DNA of 29,671 bases from JAGOUB01 sp964648045. GTDB lineage: Bacteria > Patescibacteriota > Gracilibacteria > Peribacterales > Peribacteraceae. The DNA is taken from positions 1-29,671 of the forward strand of contig CAZYNU010000011.1 in the NCBI GenBank assembly GCA_964648045.1, read 5' to 3'. Shown piece after piece: positions 10,048 through 17,934 of this stretch. Position 1 is the first letter of the stretch, and every line of letters begins with the position of its first letter. Below the pieces are notes generated by a model. The model had not been told where the DNA came from and searched no databases. It saw nothing but the letters and a program-made list of their open reading frames with translations. The translations under genes and the position numbers were made by a program.

Positions 10048-10515
10048 ATGCATGATTCATTTCAGGAACTCTTAGAAAAGGCACGGAATGAAGGAATAGA
10101 AAAGTTTATCGTTGGCACTGCAATCGTGAAAAACAACGATTTGCTGATTGTTTTTCGCTCTGATGATGAGGACTTTTTGCCAGGATATGCCGAGATTCCT
10201 GGAGGCGGAGTGGAAGAGGGGGAAACAGTTATTGATGCGTTGCGCCGTGAGACGACAGAGGAGACGGGATTGGAGATCCAAGAAATTCTTGGTTATATAG
10301 GCGGATTTGATTATCTTTCAGGATCTGGCAAAAAGACCCGCCAATTCAACTTCCTGGTAAAGCCAGCCAATTACGAAATTACCCTCAATCCTGCAGAGCA
10401 TTCTCGCTATGTTTGGCTTCCCTTGGAGAATGATGCCGAATTGGCACAGTTACACATGACTCCCGAGATCAGGCACTCAATTGAGGAGGTGCGCTCATTT
10501 AATAAGTCGGTCTAA
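10048..10515 (+). CDS. NUDIX hydrolase
   Basis: The protein carries a full NUDIX box (GX5EX7REUXEEXGU), seen as GGGVEEGETVIDAL followed by RRETTEETGL, around residues 52-75. NUDIX enzymes hydrolyse nucleoside diphosphates linked to another moiety: oxidised dNTPs, nucleotide sugars, ADP-ribose and similar. At 155 residues it is a single-domain family member with no extra substrate-defining domain. Two in-frame ATGs occur at 10042 and 10048. The AGGA at 10037-10040 is 7 nt from the second and only 1 nt from the first, so 10048 is preferred. It is the first gene inside the island and is monocistronic, divergent in direction from the GT/ATP-grasp operon to its right. It might hydrolyse a nucleotide sugar or a toxic by-product of the neighbouring pathway, but nothing in the sequence fixes the substrate. 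Confidence 0.88.
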   Translation: MHDSFQELLEKARNEGIEKFIVGTAIVKNNDLLIVFRSDDEDFLPGYAEIPGGGVEEGETVIDALRRETTEETGLEIQEILGYIGGFDYLSGSGKKTRQFNFLVKPANYEITLNPAEHSRYVWLPLENDAELAQLHMTPEIRHSIEEVRSFNKSV

Positions 10516-10890
10516 CAATCATACTTTACATTAAGCTAAATTAACAGCTAAGGTTGCATACCTTGGCTAAATTGCGCACTTCCGTCATCGGCCTGGGGCC
10601 ACCTGGCAGGGTTATCTCTTGAACGCTATTGCGGAGTACGTAGGCTCAAAACGTATAAGGAAACCCTTTATTTAAGAGTGGTGGACACAGTACGTAATAA
10701 TTGGAACCAGTTACAGGACATTGTTTTCCAATGGTTTGATGCCTTGGAAAGGATAAGGCCGCAGTTGAAAGGCGCCTCTTATTAGCCATAAAGACGATCT
10801 CTATCTCTCACAAGCTGTGAATCGAACTCAACAGGTCAGAGGCATGTCAAAGAACGCATTTCAGTGCGCCTTAGAGCGAAGTTACTTAGA
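10516..10890. other. Intergenic stretch with stem-loop and a start-less open frame
   Basis: This 375-bp region separates the NUDIX gene from the 3' end of the operon on the other strand. A 9-bp stem (10546-10554 with 10560-10568, loop TGCAT, one G-T pair) lies 30 nt after the NUDIX stop; it lacks a T-run, so a rho-independent terminator is doubtful. The remainder contains the start-less open frame listed separately and nothing else recognisable. Confidence 0.5.
10552..10785 (+). pseudogene. Start-less open frame, possible gene remnant
   Basis: An open frame of 77 codons between TAA at 10549 and TAG at 10783 has protein-like composition (for example LERYCGVRRLKTYKE, then VVDTVRNNWNQLQDIVF) but no ATG or TTG; the first GTG is at 10678. 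It could be a decayed gene left by an earlier cargo exchange, or simply chance. I recognise no family in it. Confidence 0.2.
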
Positions 10891-11919
10891 TTACTGAAAG
10901 AAATCTTCTAAGAGAGGCTTGAACGAAATGCCCCTCACAAACTCTTGGCGTTCCTGAAGCTGTTCGTCAGCGGATTTAGCCAACCTGTTTTGAATCATCT
11001 CCACTGCGCCCTTCACATCAGAATAGAGATATTCATCTCTGAAGAACTCAGGGTAGCAAAGAGTCTTGGGCAGCACTGGTATGCATCCCCTTTCCACTGC
11101 CTTCATTACCGCATAACCGAAGTTCTCCTGTCGAGCGCAGCTAAGAACCACCTTGGAGCGAGACAGCAGATCGTTGTGCATCTCTCGCGTTTGGCTTGAG
11201 AGGAATTTCACGTTGGGAAGCCCGCGCAACTTTGTCGCAAAGGGGTTCTCATTAATGATCGAAGCGGACTGCACCGATGTCACTACAAAAGTACACTCGG
11301 GCAGGGCCTCAGCAATGGCCGCCAGGTCTTCGATACCCTTATCTGCGTCGAGACGGTGCGGGAACACAACATCAACGTCTCTGGGGCCATCTATAGCATT
11401 CGTAGGCAGTATCCCATCCATGCCCCAGGGGAATACACGAATCGACTGGGACCCTAACGGAGCACACTTGGACTCGAGGTGTTTCGATGGAACATAGATA
11501 GCATCGTAAATACCCGACCAAGCCCTCTCAAACCCCGTAAGCCATCCCCACGAGTACAAATCGCCCTGCAAGAACGTACCACCATGTAGGAGGGAGCCGA
11601 ATTTACACTCAATCCCCTTCTGCTCGAATGCATATTTCAACAAGTCTAGACCCGGTTGAAAGAAATCTACGAAGAGAATTTTTCGAAGATGATCTGCCTT
11701 TACTAGCTGCCCAAGGAGCTCAACTTGACGCTGAATGTAAGCCTCGTCATCGAGGAATCCGGCCTTTAAATTGTTTTCTTGAAAATGATCGCATCCAATG
11801 AACTCAACGGGAAGCTTCATTTCGTCTGCTGCATTTTTGAGTGCCTTCGCAATATCCTCAAACGAAGTCCCTTGGTAGATAAGAGGGCAGACAATCGCGT
11901 TTTCGGTCTTCATCGTCAT
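10891..11919 (-). CDS. GT4-type (GT-B fold) glycosyltransferase
   Basis: The protein is 342 residues. The C-terminal half has the GT4 pattern: a FPHRLDADKGIEDL strand-helix element (the usual GR-xxxKG-xxxL region) and, further on, ARQENFGYAVMKAVERGC, corresponding to the E(G)FG-xxxxEAxxxG donor-binding segment of retaining GT-B enzymes. The N-terminal half is a plausible acceptor-binding Rossmann domain, shorter than usual. The expected reaction is transfer of a sugar from a nucleotide-sugar donor in the cytoplasm. It is the last gene of a three-gene operon; its ATG (11919) overlaps the stop of the ATP-grasp gene by 4 bp (ATGA), implying translational coupling. Donor and acceptor are unknown. 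Confidence 0.8.
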   Translation of the reverse strand: MTMKTENAIVCPLIYQGTSFEDIAKALKNAADEMKLPVEFIGCDHFQENNLKAGFLDDEAYIQRQVELLGQLVKADHLRKILFVDFFQPGLDLLKYAFEQKGIECKFGSLLHGGTFLQGDLYSWGWLTGFERAWSGIYDAIYVPSKHLESKCAPLGSQSIRVFPWGMDGILPTNAIDGPRDVDVVFPHRLDADKGIEDLAAIAEALPECTFVVTSVQSASIINENPFATKLRGLPNVKFLSSQTREMHNDLLSRSKVVLSCARQENFGYAVMKAVERGCIPVLPKTLCYPEFFRDEYLYSDVKGAVEMIQNRLAKSADEQLQERQEFVRGISFKPLLEDFFQ

Positions 11920-12968
11920 TGATGGATGCGGAGGATGTCAGCAGTATTCATCTGGGCATCTTGCATGAGCACTACATCACCTTCCTGGACCTCTTTATTC
12001 GGAAGGTCCTCATAGTATTCGGCCGACTTCCCTCCTAATTTATTAAAGACAAGCGTAGGAACGGTCGCAGCAGTAAGACGGATATTCGCCTCAAGTGTCT
12101 GCACCTTGCCATCTGCTTGAATCAAAAAATCGATACCAAAGAAACCCTCATAATCCATCAACATCGGCTCAAGACGCTTGAGCAACGCCATTAACTGATC
12201 CTGAATAGGCTGCATTTCGACGAGCGGCTTGATGATGGAACCTGCAAAAATAGATTCATCGACGATCTTCTGCTCGGAGAATCCAAAGATGACGATCTTA
12301 TCGAGATCAGCGAATCTGACACATTGAATACTGCAAGAGGTGCCAATAATCTTATCTTCTACGAACCACTCATTACTCGAGTCATCCATCAATCTATCGA
12401 AAGATTCGTTATTGACGGTCTTCTGAATCGGAAAAACAGTGTAGCCGCCAGAGCCGAACCTTCTCTTGATGAAACACTCTCTGCTCTCTTTTTGCAGCCT
12501 TTGCAGTTCATCCCTGCCTTTCACGATATCCCATCTGGGACTCATATCTCCGAATAACCTTTTCTGTTCAAACTTATCGTTTTTAGGAATGAAATTTTTA
12601 TAACTGTAATTCAGACTGCATCCCAGCTTTTGCGCGAGAGCATCGGCATCCGGATGAGGAATCGCGACCCAAAGTTTTTCTAGTCGCAGATTCGAATGAG
12701 ATTCAAGACGACGGTAGACAGATACTCGAGGGTCAGAGACAGTAGGAACCACGACGACTTCGTAATTCTTTTCCTGTGCTTGGGCATTTTCGTTCAATGC
12801 CACGCTACCAGCTTGAATGACATTCGCGAGAAAATTCTCATACTTCCACATCGCCGGAATTTCATAATCCATCGATTCGCTGATTGCTCGAAAATCACAG
12901 GTATACAGCGCCTTAGGATCAGCTAAAAACGAAATGTCTTTTGCCGTTAGCGAGGAGACTTCAATCAT
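11916..12968 (-). CDS. ATP-grasp ligase
   Basis: This 350-residue protein shows the ATP-grasp signature: a central phosphate-clamping strand-loop FIKRRFGSGGYTVF and the C-terminal metal-binding segment DYEGFFGIDFLIQADGKV followed by TLEANIRLT (conserved acidic D, E and N). ATP-grasp enzymes make an acyl-phosphate from a carboxylate and condense it with an amine, thiol or hydroxyl. The N-terminal ~120 residues form a pre-ATP-grasp domain, with VVVVPTVSDPRVSVYRRL. AGG in the leader (TAGGTAG) sits 5 nt upstream of ATG 12968. Placement between a glycosyltransferase and a YkgJ-like gene, with a gamma-glutamylcyclotransferase-like gene nearby, suggests an amide- or ester-forming tailoring step, perhaps aminoacylation of a glycan or small molecule. 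The substrate is not deducible. Confidence 0.82.
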   Translation of the reverse strand: MIEVSSLTAKDISFLADPKALYTCDFRAISESMDYEIPAMWKYENFLANVIQAGSVALNENAQAQEKNYEVVVVPTVSDPRVSVYRRLESHSNLRLEKLWVAIPHPDADALAQKLGCSLNYSYKNFIPKNDKFEQKRLFGDMSPRWDIVKGRDELQRLQKESRECFIKRRFGSGGYTVFPIQKTVNNESFDRLMDDSSNEWFVEDKIIGTSCSIQCVRFADLDKIVIFGFSEQKIVDESIFAGSIIKPLVEMQPIQDQLMALLKRLEPMLMDYEGFFGIDFLIQADGKVQTLEANIRLTAATVPTLVFNKLGGKSAEYYEDLPNKEVQEGDVVLMQDAQMNTADILRIHQ

Positions 12969-13013
12969 CTACCTAATTGTAGAACCGCTTGGACCCTTTT
13001 AGCCATGTCTTTC

Positions 13014-13520
13014 TCAGGCAACGTCATAGGGCATATATCCTTTCAAATCGAGGCTCTGGATCCATAGCTCAATTGCTGGATTCCTCTGAATTACCTCCTG
13101 CCATTTCGTCAGAATGGCCCGGTAGTGCCCTCTTAGGCTTTCTGGGTCCAAAGGGCACTTTTTGGCATCAATTTTTAGGATGAGATTTCCCTCTTCAAAC
13201 GCTGGAGCGAAAGGATAGGACTGGCAATCCAAGGGCTTAAAATTTCGCAAGGGACTACATTTTGATTGATCGAACGTATCCTTGTCGCAATACGCTAATT
13301 TCCCCTCTCGAAAATTATCCAGCGTGATTCGCAAGTGAGCCCTCACAGCTTCACTCACCCCTTCCCACTCGCCTGGATAGAGCATTATGGAGCTTTCAGG
13401 ACCAAATAAAGGATCGTCAGGCGTCAGCTGAGAACAGCATCCATAATGGCATTTACTACTGCACGCGGCACAGCCATCGATGACTCCATCGTCCGCGGTG
13501 ATAACAGTGAGACTAATCAT
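13014..13520 (-). CDS. YkgJ-family cysteine-cluster protein
   Basis: The 168-residue product contains an N-terminal cysteine cluster (CAACSSKCHYGCC) and a later CSPLRNFKPLDCQSYPF element. This matches the YkgJ (UPF0153) layout: spaced cysteines near the N-terminus, then C and CxxYP. The family is proposed to bind zinc or an iron-sulphur centre and is often found beside modification enzymes, but no general biochemical role is established. It is the first gene of the operon YkgJ, ATP-grasp, GT4, with 45 bp to the next start. The leader is a 56-bp A+T-rich divergent region shared with the gene at 13577. It may service metal-dependent chemistry in this block, for example the radical SAM enzyme. 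Confidence 0.7.
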   Translation of the reverse strand: MISLTVITADDGVIDGCAACSSKCHYGCCSQLTPDDPLFGPESSIMLYPGEWEGVSEAVRAHLRITLDNFREGKLAYCDKDTFDQSKCSPLRNFKPLDCQSYPFAPAFEEGNLILKIDAKKCPLDPESLRGHYRAILTKWQEVIQRNPAIELWIQSLDLKGYMPYDVA

Positions 13521-13576
13521 GCTTCTATGTCTGATAAGCAGTAAAATCGCGCTTTAAAAGGCTTAAATTTGCTTTT

Positions 13577-14038
13577 TTGTATAAATTTGTTATAAACACA
13601 GTAGTGAAGCTTGATAGATCCAGCAACGTCTTTGTGTATGGAACTCTCATGTTTCCAGAGGTTCAGCACGCCATTGTAGGGGAAGAACTTCAGGCTCATG
13701 ATGGACAGCTGAGAGGTTTTCGGCGGGGACAATTACGAGGGAGGGAATACCCAGGCATTATCGAAACCCCAGAAGGGAGCGTTATTGGGAAGGTGCTGAT
13801 GGGCATTCATACCGAATTCATGGCGCTTTTGGATATGTATGAAGGATTTGAATTTAGACGCGTCAAATCTTCTGCACTTCTCTCCAGTGGAGAGAAGGTT
13901 GAAGTTTGCACGTATGCATGGGCACTCTCTCCAGAGGACGTTTTAGAAGATGATTGGGATGCTGTGCAATTTCAGCGCGAGAAACTCCGCACTTTCGTGC
14001 AATACATCATCAAAGATTACAGAGAGCCATCAGCGTAA
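13577..14038 (+). CDS. Gamma-glutamylcyclotransferase-like (AIG2/GGCT fold) protein
   Basis: The protein carries the family hallmark VFVYGTL near its N-terminus (the substrate-binding YGxL loop), a YPGI segment, and LDMYEGFEF, whose glutamate matches the catalytic acid of the GGCT/BtrG/AIG2 family. These enzymes release 5-oxoproline from gamma-glutamyl amides, including gamma-glutamyl amines and the protecting group of butirosin intermediates. The upstream-most start is TTG at 13577; GTG at 13604, closer to the VYGTL strand as is usual in the family, is an equally good choice, and neither has a Shine-Dalgarno sequence. Its 3' end overlaps the convergent GT2 gene by 22 bp. With a polyamine-type enzyme and an ATP-grasp ligase in the block, removal of a gamma-glutamyl group from an amine is an attractive but unproven role. 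Confidence 0.8.
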   Translation: MYKFVINTVVKLDRSSNVFVYGTLMFPEVQHAIVGEELQAHDGQLRGFRRGQLRGREYPGIIETPEGSVIGKVLMGIHTEFMALLDMYEGFEFRRVKSSALLSSGEKVEVCTYAWALSPEDVLEDDWDAVQFQREKLRTFVQYIIKDYREPSA

Positions 14039-15573
14039 TCGAGCGATAGGAGTCTGACCTGGGCATCAGCATTGAAATCTTCATTTTTCCTCGTGCGAGC
14101 ACCCGCATTTTGAATGAGCTCAATATCAGCCAATGCCTGGCTGAGTCTGTGCGCCATGGCAGCCTGCTTAGAACCAGCCTCAGATTCTATTAGGCCATTG
14201 CAGTACGCTTTAAAATTATCGAGCATCATGCGATACGTCTGCGGGCTTTTAGCCATAACCCCGATGTCCTGCAGCATGTACGCGTAGTTTCGATAAAGGT
14301 AATACATCGCATGTGGTGATGATGCGCCGCCACCGACACGCTTATGAGTGGCATATACAGTCTGAAGCACAACATTGATACGACCTTGAGTTTGCTTAAT
14401 TAATGCCTCTAATTGGGTCTCCTCATGATAGTAGTTGTATTCCTCAGGATAGAGCTGCGTCTGTGATAGCACGGCCCTGGAAAACATGATGCAGGACCCC
14501 TCAAGTAAGAAGGCCTCATTCCAAGTAGACGACGACTCAAGTCGGGCCTTATCGAATGATTCGAAACCTGGCAGGGCCGAAAATTCCCACGGAGGCTCAA
14601 ATCCTTTCTTAAGAATGGCAGCGGTACCTGCATTACGATGGACGATCTGAGGCGAGATACCGCCGAAACGAGGATTGTTCTCTAAATAGAAGGCCAACTT
14701 CGCAATCGTCCTCTTGTCGGTGAGATATGTATCGTCATCCAGAAAAATGAAATAGTCGGTCCTCCCCTCATTCATCAGTTTACGAATCCATTCATTACGC
14801 GCCCTAGCGGCACCGACATTTTCAGCGGAAACCATCACTCGTTTCAAATCGTGAGTTTCCATAAAAGCTCTGACACGCTTGTCATCCCAATTGCACTTAT
14901 TGAGCATTACGCAAATCTCAGTATTCTTATGGGTTTGCTCTTTTAGTCTTCGGATGTTTTCTTCAAAGAGTGCTCCACGATCGGCGTACTTTTCATCCGT
15001 CGAAATTAGAAAGGGAATCACCGCTGCGACATTCGCCTGTGACATCACATTTTCAAAATCAATTTCCTGATCCGCATTCACGTTCCCCATGTATTCCGAC
15101 AGAGAGGTAACCTCTGTGTTATACGGAAAATGCAAGTTCTCAGACTCGTAAGATAAGAACGGCAACAGCACGACGCTATGAAATTTTGGATGTTGTACTC
15201 TTATATCTTCAATGTGCTGCCATATTTCATCCAATAGCTCTCGAGGCATATTCGGGAAATCCAACTTCAAATTAAAGAGTAACTCCCCCAATAATCTCGT
15301 AAACCATTCTGCATGAAAAACCGAATCCTCAAGTGGTAAGCCTTTTATAAATTCCATCAATGCGACTAACTCTGTCGCCTGACGACTTACTACATCCATT
15401 GCAGCATTAGGACGAGTAAAGCGAGGGGTTCCTCTAACGCGAGAGAGGCTCTCAACTATTCGCTGAGCATGGCTCTCTTGAATAAAGGAAAGCGACGCAG
15501 CAATCCTCTCAATTGGCTCAAGTAGGCCACTTTGGTCTGATTGAGAATCTGCCGATGGCATCTCTCTCATCAT
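14017..15573 (-). CDS. GT2-family glycosyltransferase with a long N-terminal extension
   Basis: This 518-residue protein has a GT-A core from about residue 185 to 400. It begins with AAVIPFLISTDEKYADRG, then an NVGAARARNEW motif, the DXD-type metal site IFLDDDTYL and a later YYHEETQLEALIKQ that fits the catalytic-base and acceptor region of inverting GT2 enzymes. The first ~180 residues are helical, soluble and unassigned; they include RVRGTPRFTRPNA and DEIWQHIEDIRVQHP. The C-terminal ~100 residues are also helical. No membrane segment is present, so it acts in the cytosol or at the membrane face. Possible starts are ATG 15573, 15570 and 15561. It is divergent from the AdoMet decarboxylase gene across a 100-bp A+T-rich spacer. 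Donor and acceptor are unknown. Confidence 0.82.
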   Translation of the reverse strand: MMREMPSADSQSDQSGLLEPIERIAASLSFIQESHAQRIVESLSRVRGTPRFTRPNAAMDVVSRQATELVALMEFIKGLPLEDSVFHAEWFTRLLGELLFNLKLDFPNMPRELLDEIWQHIEDIRVQHPKFHSVVLLPFLSYESENLHFPYNTEVTSLSEYMGNVNADQEIDFENVMSQANVAAVIPFLISTDEKYADRGALFEENIRRLKEQTHKNTEICVMLNKCNWDDKRVRAFMETHDLKRVMVSAENVGAARARNEWIRKLMNEGRTDYFIFLDDDTYLTDKRTIAKLAFYLENNPRFGGISPQIVHRNAGTAAILKKGFEPPWEFSALPGFESFDKARLESSSTWNEAFLLEGSCIMFSRAVLSQTQLYPEEYNYYHEETQLEALIKQTQGRINVVLQTVYATHKRVGGGASSPHAMYYLYRNYAYMLQDIGVMAKSPQTYRMMLDNFKAYCNGLIESEAGSKQAAMAHRLSQALADIELIQNAGARTRKNEDFNADAQVRLLSLDYADGSL

Positions 15574-15673
15574 TGATCAGCTATAAAAAAGTTACATATC
15601 ACAATGTTATATTTAATTTACTTTTAGGCTTTTGTCTAATATTGTTTGATCAATCAGTCCTCCAGTCTCCCCC

Positions 15674-16045
15674 ATGCCCCATTCTGAGAGCATCGGCATT
15701 GAGATTATTGGCGACCTGCAGGACTGCAGTCGGGAGCTGCTTGGCAGCCTGAAGGCTGCAAAATTTAAGACATTCCTCACGAGCCTGACCCAAAAGTACG
15801 AACTGACGGAAGTGGGCTATGCGGAGCATGATTTCGACAAAGGATTTACCGCGGTCATTGCTCTCGCTGAGTCTCACGTGGCCGTCCATACATGGCCTGA
15901 CGAAGGTTATGTAAGTGTGAGCGTGCATGTCTGCAACTACAGCCGAGATAACAGCAAGAGCGCCGAAGGTGTGTTTCAAGGTTTGTGCGAATACTTCGGA
16001 TCGAACAAAGTAGTGGCAACTCGAGTTACCCGTCACATGCAATGA
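15674..16045 (+). CDS. speD: S-adenosylmethionine decarboxylase proenzyme (pyruvoyl, class 1B)
   Basis: The 123-residue protein matches the short bacterial/archaeal AdoMetDC type. The self-cleavage site is ESHVAVHTWP: Glu66-Ser67 would be cut to give the beta chain and an alpha chain whose Ser67 becomes the pyruvoyl group. Ser67, His72 and Cys87 keep exactly the spacing of Ser63, His68 and Cys83 in the Thermotoga enzyme. The N-terminal GIEIIGDLQDCS segment, Glu10 and the conserved WPDEGYV also fit, so activity is expected. The product, decarboxylated AdoMet, is the aminopropyl donor for polyamine synthesis. The stop codon overlaps the start of the next gene (ATGA at 16042-16045), and that gene carries a BpsA-like aminopropyltransferase domain, giving a direct producer-consumer pair. 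No spermidine synthase or agmatine/putrescine gene lies nearby. Confidence 0.93.
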   Translation: MPHSESIGIEIIGDLQDCSRELLGSLKAAKFKTFLTSLTQKYELTEVGYAEHDFDKGFTAVIALAESHVAVHTWPDEGYVSVSVHVCNYSRDNSKSAEGVFQGLCEYFGSNKVVATRVTRHMQ

Positions 16046-17934
16046 AAACGCTGAATCACCCCTCCGTCTCGTGCATCATCTTAAGTTGTGACTCGCACAA
16101 AAAGTGGAACAGCGTCCTCCATACTCTGAGCTCAGTCTTCCTGCAGGATCTTGAGGATTTTGAAATTGTCCTGATTGAAAACAGTCATGAAAAAAGGCTC
16201 ACTGAGAAAATTAGGAAGCATGCAAAGAAGTGCAATGAACGAAGGGCCAAGCCTGTTACATTCACGCTCCTCAATAACGCAAAATCGTTAACCCCTGGCA
16301 AAGCGAGAAACGCTGGTGTTCAAAAATCTTCTGGTGAAGTGCTGATCTTTCTTGAAGATGACACTATCCTCCTTCAGGCAGATGCTTTTCGCGTCATTTG
16401 CGAGCTCGCATCTAAGTTTGATCACGGCTACGGCGCCAAGCGCCTATGGACTAAGCCGGGTTGGTTCAACAAAAATTCCAAGAGGGTGCTGGCCGACTTG
16501 GACAACCATTCAACGAAACTCTTGAAGGCCAATCTTGGAAACCCACCCACCAACATTCGAGGCCACAACCAAGGGGTCCTTGAGAGCTGGACGTTCATCG
16601 CCAACTTTGGATTCTGCCGAAGAAACGCCTTTGAAGCCTGCGGCGGATTCCCGGACCTGAAGGGATACGGATTCGAGGATGATTTCATCATGTCGCATTT
16701 GTACGACAAAGGCTTTTCGCTCGCCCTCCTAAAGAACCTCACAGTGGGGCATGTCACTCATCCCATTTCAAAGACGTTACAAAAAAATCGCACCCTTCTC
16801 CCCTATTTCTCGAATCTAGTCAGACGGGGATATTTCTGGTTCCACATCGATCGTATCCTCGCGGAAAGCCATACGAAGAGGGAAGACATCTTGCAGCCTC
16901 TTCAGAGCATCCACTACGACCTAAGACTAGAAAATTCCTATGGAGTATATGAGCACTCCACACCAATGGATATTGCTCCTAAAAGCAAAGAAAGAGCGTA
17001 TTGGGCAAAGAATAATCGCTATTCACGCCTTAAGTTTGCTCAGCTTATGTACGTGCTGCAGCACTCCAAGCATCTGGATGATTTCGTTAAAGCGAGCCAT
17101 TCCGACTTTGATAACCTAGCCCCGACACTGGACGCCGCCGTGACACACGATGTTGTCACGATTTCGAAAAAAGGCGCTATTACTCCTCGCTTCGCATTTA
17201 AATATACATTGCCCTTCATTCCAAAAGAGCACGGCAAATCCTTCTCTGTTCCATCGCCCCTGCTCAATCAGTTCCCGTGCGATCCTGAGTCCCGTAAACG
17301 CAGATATAACTTCTTTAAAGCGCGTTATCCATTCTGTGAATACCTGCGATTCGCCCTCATCGGTGATGATGACTTTGTGAGTTCCGAATTTGTAGATGAT
17401 TTCTGGGCCTGGCCTGTGATTTTGGAAAAAGACCCCCGCATCGTAGAGGCCGTAAAGAGTTTTTCCGATCGCTTTACGGTTCTCGAGGAAGACATCGCCA
17501 ATCTCCTCGATAAGGAACCGCCTCAGAGGGTGCAGACATTCATGACAGACCCTCCCTATACGCTGCACGGGGCATTGGCATTTATTTGTATGGGCCTACA
17601 CATGCTCGTGCAATCAGAGGAAGAGAAAGAGCTCTATGTCGTGCTCAACCCGACGATGATGGGCAAACATCTTGATAAGGTAATTGAGGCGCTTACAAAC
17701 AATGGAGTCTTCCTGCGTGAAGTCATCCCCAATTTCAGCCAATACAAGCTGCCCAATCATTATGAGGAGCGAAAGCGGGCCGATGATTTCCTACGATCCA
17801 AAGGCATCGATGTTCGCGCTCTGGAATACAGCTCCAGCTCGAATTTATACGTCTTCGTGACGTATAAGCCAGATATCGAAGGACTGCGGAAGGGAATTGA
17901 TGAATCTCAGCTCTATCGTCACTATCTTTCGTAA
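16042..17934 (+). CDS. GT2 glycosyltransferase fused to a BpsA-like aminopropyltransferase domain
   Basis: The ATG at 16042 overlaps the AdoMetDC stop, so it is preferred over the longer frame from 15985 (630 residues). Residues ~8-270 are a GT2 domain: VSCIILSCDS start, TPGKARNAG, the metal-binding LEDD at 104-107, and GYGFEDDF at 208-215, equivalent to the GxGxEDxD acceptor-site motif. A ~120-residue helical linker follows. Residues ~405-610 resemble the catalytic domain of branched-chain polyamine synthase BpsA: DPESRKRRYNFFKARYP, then the GDDD motif at 441-444 and the TDPPYT motif at 502-507 in a Rossmann-like core. In BpsA these bind decarboxylated AdoMet and the amine. A C-terminal ~70-residue segment differs from canonical BpsA, so the acceptor is probably not spermidine. 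I infer aminopropylation of the glycan or glycoside handled by the GT2 half. A plain methyltransferase-like fold is the alternative. Confidence 0.72.
   Translation: MKTLNHPSVSCIILSCDSHKKWNSVLHTLSSVFLQDLEDFEIVLIENSHEKRLTEKIRKHAKKCNERRAKPVTFTLLNNAKSLTPGKARNAGVQKSSGEVLIFLEDDTILLQADAFRVICELASKFDHGYGAKRLWTKPGWFNKNSKRVLADLDNHSTKLLKANLGNPPTNIRGHNQGVLESWTFIANFGFCRRNAFEACGGFPDLKGYGFEDDFIMSHLYDKGFSLALLKNLTVGHVTHPISKTLQKNRTLLPYFSNLVRRGYFWFHIDRILAESHTKREDILQPLQSIHYDLRLENSYGVYEHSTPMDIAPKSKERAYWAKNNRYSRLKFAQLMYVLQHSKHLDDFVKASHSDFDNLAPTLDAAVTHDVVTISKKGAITPRFAFKYTLPFIPKEHGKSFSVPSPLLNQFPCDPESRKRRYNFFKARYPFCEYLRFALIGDDDFVSSEFVDDFWAWPVILEKDPRIVEAVKSFSDRFTVLEEDIANLLDKEPPQRVQTFMTDPPYTLHGALAFICMGLHMLVQSEEEKELYVVLNPTMMGKHLDKVIEALTNNGVFLREVIPNFSQYKLPNHYEERKRADDFLRSKGIDVRALEYSSSSNLYVFVTYKPDIEGLRKGIDESQLYRHYLS

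Noticed and set aside
10546..10568. Rho-independent terminator after the NUDIX gene
   Set aside because: The 9-bp stem is real, but no T-run follows, so I do not call it a terminator.
15985..16041. Extended start of the GT2-BpsA fusion at 15985
   Set aside because: It would lie within the AdoMet decarboxylase coding sequence and add no conserved residues; ATG 16042 gives a clean overlap start just before the first GT2 strand.
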